Positions 62,216 through 64,000 of a DNA stretch of 64,000 bases are shown one piece after another. This stretch comes from Anaerolineae bacterium (GTDB lineage Bacteria; Chloroflexota; Anaerolineae; 4572-78; J111). The position numbers and the translations under genes were made by a program. How positions within the stretch are numbered: the first letter of the stretch is position 1; every line of letters starts with the position of its first letter. The notes beneath the pieces are model-generated. The model saw only the letters and a list, made by a program, of their open reading frames with translations. It ran no database searches and was not told the DNA's origin. The stretch is taken from positions 19,273 to 83,272 of the forward strand of contig JAGRBZ010000001.1 in NCBI GenBank assembly GCA_020433805.1, given 5' to 3'.

Positions 62216-63808
62216 ATGGACGCAATCCCTACTGCAACCTTATTCGTTAGTTACACCCATCTCGATCAGCAGGAACAACAGGCGTTTGCTGCCTTGGCAA
62301 AGAAATTGTCCCGCCGATTGGAACAGCCGGTCATCCCCTGCCCACTGGACAGCCCTGGCAACCCTATGCTGAACGGCGTTGCTACGGCCTTGCAGCAGGG
62401 TGCGGTCAGGATCGTTACCCTGCCCTTGTTTCTCAGCCCGGCCGAATATCGAGATAACACCGTGGCGAAATCTATCACGTTGGCCAGCCGGCGCTGGCCC
62501 TTTGTGCAGTTCCATCTCAGCCCGCCGCCGGATTGGGCGGATTGGGTGACCATAGTTGAGGCGTTAATGGTGGAGGCCAGCGGCGATTCTACTCTCTCCC
62601 AGCCTTCCCCCTTCGACAAGCTCAGGACACAGCCTGCTAGGAGAAGGAGCCAAAACTTCCCCCCCAGCGAGGGGGACCGAGGGGGGGAGAGTCTTGACCA
62701 ACCCAGGCTGTCCGCTCTTGAAGGGAAGCCGGGGGGGCCTGCTCCAGACAAAACCGTCGCCATCCTCGTTGGCCGCGGCGAAACCGACTCCGATTTCAAC
62801 AGCGATGTTGCCAAACTGGCTCGATTGCTATATGATGCCAACGACTTTGGCTGGGTGGATATCGCCTTTACCCACCAGACCACTCCCTCCGTCATCGAAC
62901 TCCTGAACCGTTACCAAAACCTCAGCATCAAACATGTTATCATCACTCCCTATCTTCTTTTTGATGGCCAAGCATACCAGCAGCTACGCTCTCAAATAGA
63001 GTCATACCAACGCTATTCACCCTTCAAAATTGCCACTACACCGAGTCTTTCTCATTCCGACAACCTAATCGACGTTTTACTATGCCAACACGCCGCCGCC
63101 CTAAAAGACCGCAGCCTGCTGCCGGTCAGTTGGGAAGAGGTGGAACGCCAACTTGTCGCCGAACTGAACACGCACGATAAGTTCCGGCCCGGCCAGCCCC
63201 CGCCTGATGAAGATGCGTTTCAGCAGTTGGCTGCCAAAATCGACGCGATCTTGCCGCCGCGCTACAAGGGCCGCACGGCTGATGTTAGCGCCGCACCAAT
63301 GGCCGCCGCCGATCTGGTTTTTGATGATGACGGCGACGTCGCCTGGGATCAGATTTTTGGCGTGGATGATCCGAACAACCCCTTTTGCGAGTTAGCCCTG
63401 GCCGGCGGCCCGGCGCATCGGGGCGAGCTTCTGGAGCCGCCCCTGGCTGCCGATTGCAGCACTGCTGCGGGCAAGTACGCCGCCGTGCTGGCTGAAATTG
63501 AGCGGGGCATCCACATGATTACCGGTCTGCCGGTTGTAAGCAGCAACGCCCCCGGTTGGATCGGCGTGCAGTGCGACAGCGAGGCGATGGCCATCTGGCT
63601 AATGCGGGCCATTATTGTGGAGAACGTAATGGTACGCCGCGAAAGGGATGTGATTTATCTGCCGGCCGGCCCGGACTTTACCTTAAAGAACGAGATCAAA
63701 AGTATCGTCACGGTTACGGCCAAAACCTGGCATTATTGGATTGAGCATATCAGCTACCAAACGTTGCTGACCGCAGCCAAATCGTCAATGAATGGAAAAA
63801 CGGCATGA
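62216..63808 (+). CDS. CbiX-type sirohydrochlorin chelatase with extra C-terminal domain and in-frame repeat insert
   Basis: 530 aa from ATG 62216 (GGTGGAG 7 nt upstream); the ATG at 62165 is inside the previous gene. CbiX domain 1 (~1-120), a low-complexity insert (~126-160), CbiX domain 2 (~165-300, ILVGRGETDSDFN, VIITPYLLFDGQAY). A ~170-residue C-terminal domain (~360-525; NPFCELALAGGPAHRG, GWIGVQCDSEAMAIW, ENVMVRRE, EIKSIVTVTAKTWHYW) is one I cannot assign. CbiX inserts Co2+ into sirohydrochlorin in anaerobic B12 synthesis. The first chelatase His usually seen in LVGHG is replaced (FVSYTH, LVGRG), as in some two-domain CbiX proteins. No other cob/cbi gene is in view. Confidence 0.82.
   Translation: MDAIPTATLFVSYTHLDQQEQQAFAALAKKLSRRLEQPVIPCPLDSPGNPMLNGVATALQQGAVRIVTLPLFLSPAEYRDNTVAKSITLASRRWPFVQFHLSPPPDWADWVTIVEALMVEASGDSTLSQPSPFDKLRTQPARRRSQNFPPSEGDRGGESLDQPRLSALEGKPGGPAPDKTVAILVGRGETDSDFNSDVAKLARLLYDANDFGWVDIAFTHQTTPSVIELLNRYQNLSIKHVIITPYLLFDGQAYQQLRSQIESYQRYSPFKIATTPSLSHSDNLIDVLLCQHAAALKDRSLLPVSWEEVERQLVAELNTHDKFRPGQPPPDEDAFQQLAAKIDAILPPRYKGRTADVSAAPMAAADLVFDDDGDVAWDQIFGVDDPNNPFCELALAGGPAHRGELLEPPLAADCSTAAGKYAAVLAEIERGIHMITGLPVVSSNAPGWIGVQCDSEAMAIWLMRAIIVENVMVRRERDVIYLPAGPDFTLKNEIKSIVTVTAKTWHYWIEHISYQTLLTAAKSSMNGKTA
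62591..62692 (+). repeat. in-frame low-complexity repeat element inside the chelatase gene
   Basis: Imperfect inverted ends ACTCTCTCCC (62591-62600) and GGGGGGAGAGT (62682-62692). Inside is CTTCGACAAGCTCAGGAC (62611-62628), which I recognise as a widespread dispersed repeat of environmental bacteria (protein trace FDKLR), plus CCCCAGCGAGGGGGACC. It adds about 34 codons without breaking the frame. Confidence 0.65.
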
Positions 63809-64000
63809 AGATGCCAAAGGAAATGGCGATCAAATCGTGAAAAGTAATTCAGTCACCTTTGCGATTAACCCAAAAGAAGCACAAAAAAGTTATCTGGCCC
63901 GGCTGAACTATTAAGCCTGTCGAGATGCGCTTTTTTTAGGAGTATTACTAGTACTACAACGAGATTTTGACGTAAACCTGGGAAAGAAACCAGGGTTTTT
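63809..64000. other. terminal noncoding stretch with weak terminator-like hairpin
   Basis: No convincing gene. A 25-codon GTG-initiated ORF (63837-63914) was seen but has no family or ribosome-binding support. At 63977-63994 a 5-bp stem (CCTGG/CCAGG) with 8-nt loop is followed by GTTTTT at the window end, a possible terminator of the 61084-63808 unit. Confidence 0.4.

Noticed and set aside
63837..63914. 25-codon ORF at the right end
   Set aside because: Too short, no ribosome-binding site, no recognisable family.

Overview
The window most likely comes from a Chloroflexota bacterium (Anaerolineae-like relatives). This is inferred from the giant PAS/GAF proteins without catalytic domains, exported proteins and a lipoprotein without outer-membrane genes, many WG/ricin-type secreted proteins, and abundant small palindromic repeats. 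No rRNA, tRNA or CRISPR array was seen, so the placement is only moderately secure. By eye the first ~38 kb is clearly more AT-rich than the part from ~39.4 kb onward; I did not compute this.

Region 1 (1-35.25 kb, all + strand) is one long sensory locus. It holds a left-truncated GAF protein, a PAS/GAF protein, an orphan ABC-type solute-binding lipoprotein, three further membrane HAMP-GAF receptors (one with a Cache-like sensor), soluble PAS/GAF proteins of up to 2204 aa (one with a LOV photosensor motif), and a giant protein with an N-terminal receiver. None of these has a kinase domain. They are followed by a small membrane protein overlapping a single CbrA-like SLC5-transporter/histidine kinase, then a threonine-synthase-like PLP enzyme fused to two receiver domains, then a stand-alone receiver. 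My reading is that many sensors feed one kinase and that a metabolic enzyme is a direct phosphorelay output. I regard this as the most unusual system in the window.

Region 2 (35.3-40.7 kb, +) has a promoter-to-terminator transcription unit with two paralogous 4-TM proteins and a small soluble protein, then a Tco1-like small protein and a DUF445 membrane protein. Region 3 (40.8-42.2 kb, +) is a GH4-family glycosidase.

Region 4 (42.6-48.5 kb, - strand) is a second signalling set: hybrid 7TM histidine kinase, REC-GAF-HisKA_3 kinase (4-bp stop/start overlap), NarL-type regulator and a degenerate receiver. The hybrid kinase gene carries an in-frame ~550-bp insertion inside its ATPase domain. The insertion has G/C-rich heptad-repeat edges and encodes, in another frame, a complete four-helix-bundle (23S rRNA intervening-sequence type) protein.

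Region 5 (48.9-53.6 kb, +) encodes three exported repeat proteins: six tandem ~120-aa units with an Asn tail, a ricin B-type lectin, and a WG-repeat protein. Region 6 (53.8-63.8 kb, +) is metabolic and membrane: amidase, small membrane protein, S33 alpha/beta hydrolase, ureohydrolase (agmatinase family), DHA2-type MFS exporter, AI-2E-family permease, and a CbiX-type chelatase with an unassigned C-terminal domain and an in-frame repeat insertion. MITE-like and palindromic repeats are scattered between genes from 39 to 56 kb.
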